A stretch of 64,000 bases of DNA from Symbiodinium microadriaticum (Eukaryota > Sar > Dinophyceae > Suessiales > Symbiodiniaceae), in the NCBI GenBank assembly GCA_001939145.1, contig LSRX01000052.1:502623-566622 (forward strand), in the 5' to 3' direction. Both the position numbers and the translations under genes were made by a program. This document shows positions 9,623-20,330 of the stretch, one piece after another; the stretch's first letter is position 1; each line of letters starts with the position of its first letter. A model generated the notes under the pieces. That model ran no database searches. It was not told where the DNA came from and saw only the letters and a list, made by a program, of their open reading frames with translations.

Positions 9623-9826
9623 TAGTTCTCCAATACTCCCAACCTTTAAAACCGTGGGTTTAGGGTTCAGGGTTTTAGGGTTTTAGGGTTTTGGGGTTTT
9701 AGGGTTTTCGGGTTTAGGGTTTTGGGGGTTTTGGGGGTTTTAGGGTTTAGGGTATAGGGTTCTTATAATTTAGTAGTAATCTGAAAATTAAATCTTTTCT
9801 TGTCCCTGGCTTATTGGGGAAGTAAG
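9623..9826. mobile_element. F-family element with a telomere-like array inside
   Basis: The F consensus is CTTAGTTCTCCAATACCCAA at the left and TATTGGGGAAGTAAG at the right, with TTCTTATAATTTAGTAGTAA in the middle. In this copy about 105 bases of TTTAGGG/TTTTAGGG sequence (9655-9750) replace the CTTTTTGGG segment, exactly where the consensus carries a GGGTT seed. Copies of normal length (about 100 bp) are at 31787, 36915, 51516 and 63003. Confidence 0.75.
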
Positions 9827-9893
9827 CTAAATCTAAAGCCTTTCATGCCTTTTTCGGGTGTTGCAAGGGCTTTGCAAGTATTACAGAGCGTGT

Positions 9894-9948
9894 GTATATC
9901 TACCTGTCTATCTATCTGTCTATCTATCTATCTATCTATCTATCTACA
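9894..9948. repeat. TCTA microsatellite
   Basis: TCTA/TCTG tetranucleotide run just downstream of the F element. The small open frames covering it are repeat-derived. Confidence 0.85.
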
Positions 9949-9949
9949 T

Positions 9950-10770
9950 CCCACCCACCCACACGAGGTCCGGCAGCAGGGTGTTTTTTTGCGTGGTCTT
10001 AACTGTTGGGTTTCCTTATCCAGTCATCTCGTGCCTAAAACAGACACGAAGTTGAAGTTATGTGTTCAGGGACTCTAGCTCGATTGTGGACGGGACTGAT
10101 TGCAGGCCGGGCTTTGTTTGTATAAGGAGTTTCTTGACCCGATATCAGTTCATGTTAAGCTTCGGCGGCGATGTTGATTTTCGGCCACGGGGGCAGTCCC
10201 CGCTTCAAGAAATTGCCAAAATCCCACACCCGAAGCCTGTAAACCTGAACAGAATGCCACGCCGGTGGGACCCGAAACCCAACGACCGCTAAGCAAAACC
10301 CTAAACCCTAAACCCTTAAACCTATAAGCAAAGAACGATACTCAGTTGAAGGCCCTTCTTCAGCCGGCGGTCCTGGCTGGCTTTCTGAGCTACGGCTAAG
10401 CGTTATCCACATGCCTTTTAAACAGCATAAACCCTAAACCCAAAACCTTAAACCCTAAAACCCTAAACTCTAAGCCCTAAAAGGCTGCTCTCAGACTGCG
10501 CAGTGGAGGAGTACAGTCACACATTTTGTCGAAGAGGTTGCTCATTAGCTTGGGGTTTAGGGTTTAGGGGTTTAGGGGTTTAGGGTTTTAGGTTTAGGGT
10601 TTAGGGACGGCATTGCTGATTCACTTGGCAGCTCTTGGATCGACACACGGAATGTACTTCAAGCCGAGCTTGCGAGTCCTTTCCAGCGTGGCTGCTCCCG
10701 AAGCCCGGGTTTGCAGCATTAAGCTGTCGTTCGTTCTTGGGTTTAGGGTTTGGGGTTTAGGGTTTAGGGC
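9950..10770. other. intergenic with telomere-like patches
   Basis: CCCTAAA tracts lie at 10290-10330 and 10425-10485. TTTAGGG tracts lie at 10550-10605 and 10735-10770. Unique spacers of 100-200 bases show no gene I can support. Confidence 0.5.
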
Positions 10771-10771
10771 T

Positions 10772-10950
10772 TAGACCCTCCATCTACCCTCTAAAGACCC
10801 TAAATACCTCTAATCCCTTCCCCCTAATATTAAAACGCTCCCCCCCCCCCTAATATTAAAATTGGATTTCGGGGGTTCCATTTTAATATTAGGTGGGAAG
10901 CGATTAATTTGGGACCATAAACCCCATTTGAAGGTACTTGGAGGGTCCTG
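10772..10950. mobile_element. L-family element with a nested palindrome
   Basis: The outer ends TAGACCCTCCATCTACCCTC and GAAGGTACTTGGAGGGTCCT match copy 1. A second inverted repeat, CCTAATATTAAAA...TTTTAATATTAGG, occupies 10825-10893 and has no counterpart in the copy at 9234, so it is probably an insertion. Confidence 0.6.
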
Positions 10951-11209
10951 GTAAGCTGTCGTTCTTTCTTGGGAATTAAACCCTAAACCCTTAACCCTGA
11001 ACATCCATGAACCGTACTCCTGAAGAGTCTGCTCCACATGCCAAAAACCACAAGAGTTTCCCCGACGTGCTGAAAGCCTCCGATTGGTGCGAACACATGG
11101 TGCGTGCTGGGGCAGTGTTTTGAGGTGATTGAGGTGTGGTGCATTTAAGGCTTAGGGTTTAGAGCGGAGTGCATGGGGTGTTCACGACCTTCGTAAGCAC
11201 CCAGGAGAC

Positions 11210-11431
11210 TTGGTGGTGGGTGAGGTACGGGGTAGGGCGCAAGGTCTGTCTAGGGTGAACTGTAAAGGCTGCGAGTTTTATGGACGATTTCCCCCTGACT
11301 TCCGCCTGCACAAGTCTTCTCCAGACTCAAGTTCCGTCGACTCTCATGTCCCGCAGTATAAACCCAGCGCTCTAATGCCCAAAGGATGCGGGAGAAATCT
11401 GGATCAGCCGTCTTATCCCAGAGACTGCTAG
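11210..11431 (+). CDS. possible coding exon, unrecognised
   Basis: An open frame in a repeat-free patch; residues from about 19 on read NCKGCEFYGRFPPDF and SSVDSHVPQYKPSALMPKG before a stop. The opposite strand is also open over much of the span. No domain is recognised. Confidence 0.22.
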   Translation: MVVGEVRGRAQGLSRVNCKGCEFYGRFPPDFRLHKSSPDSSSVDSHVPQYKPSALMPKGCGRNLDQPSYPRDC

Positions 11432-11604
11432 GTTCAGGGGTGAGGGTTATCGGCGTAAGAACAATGTAATGTGACAAAGGGAGAACTTTTCACTTTTTGG
11501 GTCCTATATACTGAGTCTTTCTTGCAAAGTTTGATTTTTTGTAGCCCGGTTATTGACGAAGAGAGAAAAAGCTATTCTAGTTGAGTAAAGCTCTCTATTA
11601 CTAC

Positions 11605-11702
11605 GGTTCATGACATAAATCCTGCATTACCCATAATAAGGAATACACCATCATTCCTATAGTTTAGGGTCCTTAAGGTAAGGCAGGATTTATATCATCA
11701 AC
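11605..11702. mobile_element. D-family MITE-like element, copy 1
   Basis: D consensus ends are TACGGTTGATGATATAAATC and GATTTATATCATCAAC, with the internal CATAATTCCCATAGTTTAGG conserved in all five copies (19097, 25147, 31527, 58159). Terminal inverted repeats extend about 20 bases through CCTGCATTACC. Confidence 0.8.
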
Positions 11703-13107
11703 AGCATGGCGTTACATCTTGGAGGATGTGTTGGTTGGGTCCTTGAGGGTTGTTGAAGGAAGAGTCGAGTCCAAAGCAGGCTGAACCAGTCAGCAACATA
11801 GAAGCTTGGATAACATCGGGGTCAAGAGGCTACTGTGTTTTAGGGTTTTGGGTTTCGGGTTCAGGGTTTAGGGTTTCGGGGTTGTGTTGGTTCGTTTTGG
11901 CAGGTTTGTGATCATGGCAGCTAGCGACTGTTATCCGGAAGATAACTGTCTAACTAGAGAGACTGTGAAGCCTAGTTCAACTGAGACCCTCTAGCCAAAG
12001 CTGTAAAATCTCCAGCCGCAAGAAAACCTAAAATCCTCAATCGGCAGCATGCAGGGGGTGTGCTAGGTCGTGATAAGGCCTCTTATGCCAGGCACTCGAG
12101 CCAAGGCCAGTCTAAAGCCCAATGCGTAAACCTACCCCGAAACTATAAAACCCCAAAACCCAAATCCGTCAACCTAAACCCTCAACCCCCTAAACCTTAA
12201 ACCCTAAACCCTAAACGAGCATAAACCCTGCGGCCTTGTAAAGAACTTGCACCGCCGAGTCCCTGGAGCATGCGAAAAAGCGGGGAGCCACAATCTACGC
12301 CGAGTGCCCTTGACTGTTCGCAGGGTTTGGAAGGTTTAACGGATTTAGGGTTTAGGGTCTAGGGTGTAGGATTTAGGATTTAGGGTTTGGCGTGTAGGGC
12401 GTGCGGCTCAGGGCTTCGGATTAGAAGTTATAGGGTTCAGGAGCAGAGGATACTTGTCCAAGGGTTAGGAGCCATCTGTGGTATAGGCGTTAGAGACAGC
12501 GGTGGTTTTCAACATCTCCGAAAGTAGCCTAGACTTTCCTGTCTACGACAGCATGCGTAATGCCTTCCTCAAGATGTCGCAGTTAAACTGTATATTCTAG
12601 TGATTTCTGCTACCTCTGACTCCATTTCCACTCATCCTTCTGTTCTCCTCATGTCTTGTTGTCTCTGCTCGAAGCCTGACGGTGCTTAAGGTGTTGCTTT
12701 GAGGAATGTTCTAATATTTTGCTAGCTTTATTGGGCTTTGCATTGGCTTACTATAGGTTTTTAGACCGCCCATGTGCCTGTGTATAGTATATATTGAATT
12801 AAGCCTTACAAAGGCTCCTATGATTCGGTACTTCGGCGTCATAGCATGTACTATGTAGGCACATGGGCCTTTGGGGGAGGTGTAGCACAATAACAAGGAG
12901 CAAAGAACAGATTGCTCGCCACGCAATTGAGGTTATTTTTTCCTGCTCCGTACCCCTAACCCTAAGCACTAAAGCCGAAATCGTTTAACCGTAAACCCCA
13001 CGACCTTGGCCAGAGCTTCGAAGCACACGCGTCATGCACTAAAGTACCACAAATGCCGCACTTGACAAAATTATTATCGAAATCATAGCTGGAAGGATGA
13101 CAGCTTC
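11703..13107. other. intergenic with telomere-like patches
   Basis: TTTAGGG-type patches lie at 11835-11885 and 12335-12400, and CCCTAAA-type at 12125-12215. The stretch 12420-12760 is unique sequence without a supported gene. A divergent A element follows at 12767. Confidence 0.5.
12767..12872. mobile_element. A-family element, divergent copy 2
   Basis: Recognised by CCCATGTGCCTGTGTATAGT at the left and CTATGTAGGCACATGGG at the right. The core has drifted (TTGAATTAAGCC in place of the usual TTTGGCC), so this is one of the older copies. Confidence 0.55.
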
Positions 13108-13214
13108 CCAGAGAACCCAATACCCCTTAATTAAGGAATCTACCTTAAATCATATTCCAAAGGCCCCTATAATTTAAGGTATATTCCTTAATTAAGGGGT
13201 ATTGGGTTCTCTGG
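13108..13214. mobile_element. M-family element, long near-perfect palindrome
   Basis: Arms of over 30 bases beginning CCAGAGAACCCAATACCCC and AATTAAGGAAT are repeated inverted at the right end around a short unpaired centre containing AAGGCCCCTATAA. The arm identity is the best in the window and points to a young copy. A decayed relative is at 51375. Confidence 0.75.
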
Positions 13215-13279
13215 GTTCAAGATGCGAGCATATGCGGCAAAAGGAGGAGTAACGCCAGGAATCGGTCGGAATCTCAGCC

Positions 13280-13520
13280 TCCATAACCCCCTAAACCCTA
13301 AACCCTGAACTCTAAACCCCCTAAACCCCCCCAAACCCTAAACTCCCCCAACCCATCGGTGAAGGGCCTTAGACTGAGGGCTTTAGGCGGTGAGGATGTC
13401 ACACAAGGGTTTAGGGTTTTAGGGTTTTAGGGTTTCAGGGTTTAGGATTTAGGGTTTAGGGGTTAGGGTTTTACGGTCTAGGGTTTTAGGGTATAGGGCT
13501 TAAAGCTTTCATTCAACCCC
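13280..13520. repeat. interstitial telomere-like tracts, both orientations
   Basis: CCCTAAA units at 13285-13345 face TTTAGGG units at 13405-13500, separated by 60 bases of unique sequence. Confidence 0.85.
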
Positions 13521-13830
13521 TATATAAACCCCAAGCCTAAGCTTCGGCTCGCTGCAGTGAAGGTGCAGAGTTTAAGCCCAGGCCCCCCATGAGGCCTCCA
13601 ACAAAGCTTCAAGACATAGAAGGAGCTCAGCAGGGCCTACTTAGGGCCTTTAGGGTTTGGGGCGTTAGGGGTCCGGGATTAGGGGTTTAGGAAGTTTAGG
13701 GTTCATGCGCCTATCAGGGCCCAGATATTCGCTATGTTTGCATGAGCTTTGCTTGCCAGGGCCCCTTTCAGGTGCATGAGTCTAGGCTTAGGTCTTAGCC
13801 CAAGTACCGAACAGTCGCACACTCTCCCAA

Positions 13831-13918
13831 ATGGGTAGTTCTCCAAATGTCGGTCCCTGTTCCGGTCCCCAATACTCTACGGCAGCCTCATAAAAAGGAC
13901 CCTAACAGGGACCCCAAT
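13831..13918. mobile_element. C-family element, truncated copy 1
   Basis: C consensus ends are ATGGGTAGTTCTCTAAATTA and TAATTTAGAGAACTACCCAT. Here the left end ATGGGTAGTTCTCCAAATG and the interior GGTCCCCAATACTCTACGG are visible, but the right end is lost. Confidence 0.5.
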
Positions 13919-13919
13919 C

Positions 13920-15590
13920 GACACAACTATGATCCTAAGCCCAAGTCCTCAAATATTGGGCCTAAACCCTCAACCCTAAACCCTAAGTCCTTTGGAACCT
14001 TAGGGTAGAGCTTAAGGTTTTTTTAGGGCTAAAGCCTTAAAACTTCGAGGTTTTTGGCTTTAGCTTTAGAGTTTAGGGTTTAGAGTCTTGGGGTTTAGGG
14101 TTTAGGGGTTTAGGGTTTAATGTACAGGTCTGATAAATCGGTCATTATATGACCTGACAGTCGATACAACTCATACTTTCTTTCAGCCAGAAAGCCCACA
14201 GAAAGCCCCTTGTGGGTCCAGCGGCACCGTTCTGCTGGTCGTGGTTTCGGGCTTACGGATTTTCTGGCAAGTCTCTAGACGGCTTGTCAGTTGGAAAGAT
14301 CCGTGGAACGTAGCCCCATCCAAACGAAGGCGCACCAAAAACCGTAAATCGCTGACAGATTCGTTGAACCACCCGTTGTTATCTGAAGACCTTGCCATTG
14401 GTTGATCTTCAACCAAGTGGTGCCATGGGTTTAAGGGAAACCCCAAACCCTAAACTTCAAACTCTAAACCCTAAACCCCAAACCCTAAACTTCAAACTCT
14501 AAACCCCAAACCCTGAACCCTAAGCCCCTAAACCCTAAACCCCAAAAAGAGCCTATAAAGGGGGTAGTGGCTAAGGCCTTGAGATCCTGCAGCCCCGAGC
14601 TATATGCATGGTAGCCCCACACCCGAGATAGGGTTTTAGGGTTTAGGGTTGAGGGTTTTAGGGTTTGGGGTTCAGGGTTTGAGGGTTTAGGCTCTCCTTC
14701 CAAGGAAAATCTAATAAATTAGTTTCGATGATTTGCAGACGCGGGTACTGAACACATGAAATCGAGACGGCACAGGTATCTTGGAGGCGCCTACACGACA
14801 GACGCCTACGACATGACAGCCCCGCACCCGAAGGCATTCCATCCGTCTGCTCAGTGTCCGGATTTACGGTTAGGAGTTTTATAGGTTTATGTCCCGTTGG
14901 TTTTCCAATTTAACATATGAGGCCGCGGAAGTTGTCAAATTAAGACTCAGGGCGTTGCCATTCTTTGTTTTATCAGATGTGTCATATCTTTGTTGTTGTT
15001 CTTCATGCCTGTAGGTCTTGTCTTGTGCTGCAGAAGGTCTAGATTCAGTCTAGATAGGAAGTCATCAAGTCTTAATTGGAGTGCAGGCGCAAGTAAAGTC
15101 GCAACACATGAAACTTCCCAGTAGCCCTCTACGATCAGACAGCAGCAGCTGTAGAGCCTGAACCCTGAAATCCATAATTCCGGCATGTGCAATTTACTGC
15201 CCAAGTGCCGGCATGCCCGACAGGGCGACGGCGTGTCTCGGTGCATCAAGCTCGCAATGAAGCTTGGCTCAGGATAAGGAGGCTTATTATAGGGGCCTAA
15301 ATATTCCTAAACCCTTAACCCCTAACCCTAAACCCCTGAAACAGGGGCCTTAATAATCCCAAACCCTTAACCCTAAACCCTAAACCCCAGATATAGGGGC
15401 TTTAATAGCTGCTTTAGGCTTCCTTATCATAAGAATCATAAGTATACTATAAATTATAATAGAGGAGCCCAAGAACCTTTTCATTGAGGCCTTTACACAG
15501 CAAATCCCTGCTAGAACCCTCAAAGATTCTCTTAAAGAGACCCTTTTAAGGACCCTAAACCCTAAGCCCTGAACCTGAAACCCTAACCTA
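13920..15590. other. telomere-like mosaic
   Basis: Telomere-like patches lie at 13965-14000, 14070-14125, 14435-14545, 14625-14695, 15300-15390 and 15550-15585. At 14440-14500 the string AACCCTAAACTTCAAACTC occurs twice, 45 bases apart. Fragments of the K family (GGGGCCTTAATAATCC) lie at 15345-15410. The spacer 14700-15290 is unique; an open frame on the minus strand (14947-15249) is weak. Confidence 0.5.
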
Positions 15591-15655
15591 GGCCTTGTGT
15601 TGGGTGTCGGCTTTAGGTTTCAGGTTTTCGCGCAGGAGCCGAGACTTCGGTAAGG

Positions 15656-15724
15656 CATACCTGTCGCAGAAAAGACCTACCTTTTTAGCGGCTCCTTATA
15701 ATGGCTTCTATATTATACTACAAC

Positions 15725-15757
<33 letters not shown>

Positions 15758-16115
15758 GTGTGTACCTTTTTAGGTCTCCTTATGACAGATAATATAATAT
15801 AATATTAATATAGTACAATATAACATATAATAATATGGTATGAGATAATATAATATTGATATAATATAAATATAGTATAAATATAAGTATATAATAAATA
15901 TAGTATAAATATAGTAAAAATAGATAGTATAGTATAGTCTTGTATAATATAATACAACATAATATAATACAATATAGTATTATTCTATATTATTATATAA
16001 TGTAATATAATATAATAGAATATAGTATAGTATAGTATAGTATAGTATAGTATAGTATAGTATAGTGTAGTATAGTAAAATATAATATAAATGTATATGT
16101 AGATGTATTTACACA

Positions 16116-16155
<40 letters not shown>

Positions 16156-16210
16156 TATACCTTGTTGTGGCTCCTTGTTAAGGTCTCTATATTACGCAAT
16201 CCTGCAAGAT
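15656..16210. repeat. TA-rich microsatellite block, probably expanded inside an H element
   Basis: The left flank ACCTGTCGCAGAAAAGACC and CTACCTTTTTAGCGGCTCC match the H family; a second CTACCTTTTT-like unit follows at about 15763, and CCTTGTTGTGGCTCC occurs at 16160. Between them lie TA, TATAG and AATATAAT runs. This explains the block as repeat growth within a transposable element. Confidence 0.6.
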
Positions 16211-16752
16211 ATAGAAACAGCATTATCATGCCACAGAGTTTCGCGTTTCCCAATTCTGAGGGTTCAGGGTCGAGACATTAACACGCCGACAGCTTAAAGA
16301 TCGGTGGCTTTCGGCGTTTTGGGCACCGCGGTTCTCTGGATTGGCGACATTCCAAAGACTGCCTTTGTCGTCTTATGCACTGTGGTGTATGCACAGGTGC
16401 CTAACGCTTGTAGATTGTAGAAACTCTACGTGAATTCTGAATACTGTTCAAGAATCAGTTTAAAAAGTAAAGATTCGACTTGCGAATTCCGAAGCCCGGC
16501 CGGCAGCATTCTGCTTCAAGCCCATCAAGTGCATAGCACCCCTCATTGATCGCCCTGCCGACCATATACTGGCGATCCTACTCCGGGCAGTTGTGGTTGC
16601 CAAAGTCTTGCTGCTTGATACCTCTCTCGCTGTCTCTCTCATTTCTCAGTCTCGTCTCGCCCTTCGATCTAATCGTTCGCTCTGTTTCTCCGTGTGTCAT
16701 TTCGCTTTCTGGTTCCAGGTTGGGGCAATCCCAGATGACGGGGCGATGTCTT

Positions 16753-16755
<3 letters not shown>

Positions 16756-16804
<49 letters not shown>

Positions 16805-17042
16805 CAAACGGCAACCCGCCAATCTCCAATGCGGAACCTCTGCCCGACCACTACACACCACACCACATCGAGAGCCTGATACACGCAGCCCAATCGCTGG
16901 GTGTCGCAAGCTTCCAAGCCCCACTCGAAAACGTTCTACCACCACTTCCACCTACCGACCCTCCACCCATTGCCCCCATCCCCGAAAAAAGGGCGCCACC
17001 ATGCACGACCACCTCATCGCAACAACTCGGCCAAACATAACA
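16756..17042 (+). CDS. possible coding exon behind a CT tract
   Basis: A (CT)n run at 16756-16801 is followed by an open frame to a TAA at about 17040. Its residues look like genuine protein: NAEPLPDHYTPHHIESLIHA and then SLGVASFQAPLENVLPPLP. The pyrimidine run could be the tract of a 3' splice site. Just upstream, 16500-16700, both strands are open and protein-like, so a larger gene with unresolved strand is possible. The island 16300-17080 has no telomere-like repeats. Confidence 0.3.
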
Positions 17043-17084
17043 TGTTACACTTCGCGGCATAAACTCAATGATTCAAAATCATAA

Positions 17085-19090
17085 CATAGGGTTTGAAAGT
17101 GAGGGTTTAGCAAAGGACTTTAGAGGCAAGACCCAAGTTGGAATCAGGGTTTGGGATTCGGGGTTTGACATATAGGATTTGAGCTGTAAAGACTTAAAGT
17201 CCGCCCTAAGTTCCGCCCCCCCCCTCCGCCCTGCAGGGTTTAGGCTCTAGCGCTGGAGGATATGAGGGTTTAGGGCTTAGGGGTGTTTAGGGTTTAGGGT
17301 ATGTCGGCAGCCCGGTTACATGGGACATATATTGGCGAAGGATCTAAAGAAAACCCAAGACAACACAAACTCGTCTGAACGGTTCTCAGACACGATACCT
17401 TCTTTTTGGGCAATTTTTGGCAAACGGCAAGACATGCTTGGCTTGATTGTCTTTATAAGCCCTATAATCCAAAACCCCAAACACTAAAATAATTTAAGTG
17501 TGTCTGTTCGATCCGAGGAAGAACTCAGGAGTTTCGCCGGAAGAGGCCGTGATCCATTATCCTGGCTCTATAGCGAGCTTCGGCAAGTATGCTTTTGGGT
17601 TTAGGCCAGTTTAACCCTAAACTCTAAACCCTAGCGTTAAGGCCCTTAAAAAAAAAAGCTAGGGTTCAGGGATGGCTAAACTGCTCGCAAAGCCTAGAGC
17701 CGAAGGTGCCGGCTCCTGGGCAGTTCTATAAGAAAGGCTTACAAGCAAAAGCAACTGCCTACGTCACAACTACATCACTCCTAAGTCGCAAACTCTTGAT
17801 CCTGAACCATAGTTCATAGTACTTATAGGCTTACATATGTCGGCTCCTGCAGTTTACAGGTTCCCAAATCCTTTTTCTGTGGACTCCTTGCAGACACACC
17901 CTCTAAACCCATATAGCAGTTCCTAAACCGACATTGAGCAATGCATGTACGAAGGAGCCTCTGGGAGCAGGAGCTGAAACCCGGTTTAGGCTTTAGGGTT
18001 TACCTCAGAAATCATGGTTTCTTCGTTTGAGATGATTTCTCATGGAAGGGGTTCATGACGTTTTGAACGGGCCATCCCGGCTTGGCTGCCAAGCAAATTG
18101 CTCATACGCCTCCCGAAGAAGAATGTGCCCACCGTCAACGAGTCGACCCAGGAACACCAGACAGTACAGAAGCGCGTATTATGGGGTGAATAAGTGTGGC
18201 CAAATGAAGTTGGCCATTGAAGTTGTTCAGTACGTTGAAGTCAGAGTCTTGCAGTGCTCTTCGTCAGGTGCAAAAGTACGGTCCTTTTCACGAGGCTGAT
18301 TCTTTCTTTGCCTACTCTAGCATTGTGTGAGCGATGTTCAGGCCGTGAAAATCAAACCCAGACAACCCGAAAGGACCCGAAACTGCAACCTGCCCTTGTT
18401 AAGCTTCAATTTTTAGGGCTCAGGGTTTAAGGGAGAGCTTTACCGGATCAAGGGTCCTAGGCCAAGTGTCAATTAGGGTTTAGGGCCGTTTAGGGTTTAG
18501 AGTGTTAATGCTAAAATCATTTAAAATCTAACCCTGGTTAATGAATAAATCCCTTCCTTTCTTTACGGGCCCCATCATTAGCTGTATTAGCTAGGATTCT
18601 AACACTATAAGCCCCATAGATGGGAGGGGTGTTGATTAATCGGGGGTCTGTCTTTACGGTTTAGGGTTTAGGGTTGATCCCAAGTCAGTTCTCACTTCAG
18701 CAAGCACCGTTCATCCGTGCAGGTGGGCTACTTGAACTGCCACGGCACGTCGACTCCTGCCGGGGACATGGCTGAGGCAGGCTTTGCGAAGCAAAGAGCA
18801 TCTCCGTTCTACAGGCCCTAAACCCAAGCCCCTAAGCCCTAAAACCCTAGACCCCAAACCCAAAGCCATAAACCCGTCAATTTTACATTAATTGACGGCT
18901 CAGAACCTAGTCTTGTATTTCGGGCTTATGGCCGGGCTTCTGGAACTTGGGGGGGGGGGGGCGGTGGTTTAGGGTTTCGGGTTTAGGGTTTAGAGTTTAG
19001 GGTTTAGGGTTTAGTTTTTCGGGTTTAGGGTTTAGGGTTTGGGGGGGAGGGTTGTGTAGGTAACCTTTAACCCTTTGGGGTTTTATCTAA
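17085..19090. other. intergenic mosaic
   Basis: Telomere-like patches lie at 17270-17300, 17610-17635, 18650-18675, 18815-18870 and 18960-19050. A poly-G run is at 18949-18961. A frame open at 18042-18299 lacks convincing protein character. No other feature is recognised. Confidence 0.5.
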
Positions 19091-19096
19091 TCCTAC

Positions 19097-19196
19097 GGTT
19101 GGTGATATCAATCCTGCACCACCCATAACGGGGAATATACCATAATTCCCATAGGTTAGGGTTCTTATAAGGTAATGCATGATTTATATCATCAAC
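19097..19196. mobile_element. D-family element, copy 2
   Basis: Left end GGTTGGTGATATCAATCCTG, right end TGATTTATATCATCAAC. The left end has two changes from consensus and one short internal stretch differs from copy 1. Confidence 0.75.
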
Positions 19197-19393
19197 AGGA
19201 CTATATAGTTCAACGGGTTAACCATGTTTTGGCTAGGGCACTCAGCCCCTAAGGAGAAGCAAGGACTCTGCTGCCACTGGCAAGCTGGCGTCTGATGTGG
19301 TCTCCAACCCTAACCCTAAGGGCCCAAGTGCCTAATAAGCATATACTCTCCCACATACTAACCAACAAAACCTACTATCCGCCGTAATCCTTA

Positions 19394-19505
19394 ACGCTAA
19401 GAGTCCAAGTATTCCGCTAGCAAGGTCTTAAGTACCACAGCCAATCAGAGTATGGAATTTGGGACCTAAATCCGCAAAATGTGGGTACTTGGAACCTCTG
19501 GGTAA
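19394..19505. mobile_element. G-family element, divergent copy
   Basis: G ends are ACCCAGAGGGTCCGAGTAC and GTACTTGGACCCTCTGGGT. Here they read ACGCTAAGAGTCCAAGTA and GGTACTTGGAACCTCTGGGT. The core CAGAGTATGGAATTTGGGAC matches the copy at 20219. G and A share the GGGTCC...GTAC end logic and are probably related. Confidence 0.6.
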
Positions 19506-19689
19506 GTAGCTTGGACATCTCTAAACCCTAAACCCTAAACGCTAAACACAAACCCTAAACCCTAATCAGGAGCCACGTGGGCCATGCCGCCATTTTGTCG
19601 AGACCACCGTCGCATGGGACTCCACATGGTGGAATTCTTAAACCCTAAACGCTGAGCCATCGTAAACCCCAAATATAGAAGTAGCTATG

Positions 19690-19872
19690 TATGTATGTAA
19701 ACGTACATGTCTGTATGTATCTATATACACACAACATATAGGTATGTATATACACACATGTTCTCATACTTGTACATATAGTTTATAGTACAAAGATATC
19801 TATATACATATACATACATCTGTATATATGTATGTATATATGTGCTGTATATATATATATACACACATACCA
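19690..19872. repeat. TATG/TACA microsatellite
   Basis: Interrupted TATG, TACA and TATA runs without coding potential. No flanking element ends were identified for this one. Confidence 0.75.
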
Positions 19873-20218
19873 TTCCTGAAGAGGCCAGCGCTCTCTAACA
19901 GCAAGGGTTGCTACCAACCCTGGAGCGAACATCCCTTCCGAGCAAGCGCACGATGACTGCAATCTACGACGCTTCTCAAGCCCAATTCATTCTGAATCCG
20001 AGGCTTAGGACACAAGGATTCCTAGTAGTTGTTTTTGGTATTCTTAGGACCGTCTGTTTAACACTACCATCAAATTCCAAAGACTAATTAATATGTAAGG
20101 GCGCTTGAGTTAGGTTCCTTTCGACGAGACATGGCCTGTCATTGTTGATGGCGCCTGGGGCATGTACATCGCTGGCAAAACTCCAAAACCCAGACCGAAA
20201 GCACGAAATTCATCATGT

Positions 20219-20330
20219 TACCCTACGGGTGCAAGTATTCAATAGTAAGGTTTAGGTACCAAAAAATTATTCAGAGTATGGAGTTTGGAACCTGGAACCC
20301 ACTATTTGGGTACTTGGACCCTCTGGGTTA
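20219..20330. mobile_element. G-family element, copy 1
   Basis: Left ACCCTACGGGTGCAAGTATT, right CTATTTGGGTACTTGGACCC followed by TCTGGGT. The core GAGTATGGAGTTTGGAACC is the inverted counterpart of the AAATCCATACTCT core seen in other copies. Confidence 0.7.

Noticed and set aside
16578..16829. ER-repeat frame on the minus strand
   Set aside because: Poly-(GA) translation; the neighbouring + frame after the CT run is the better candidate.
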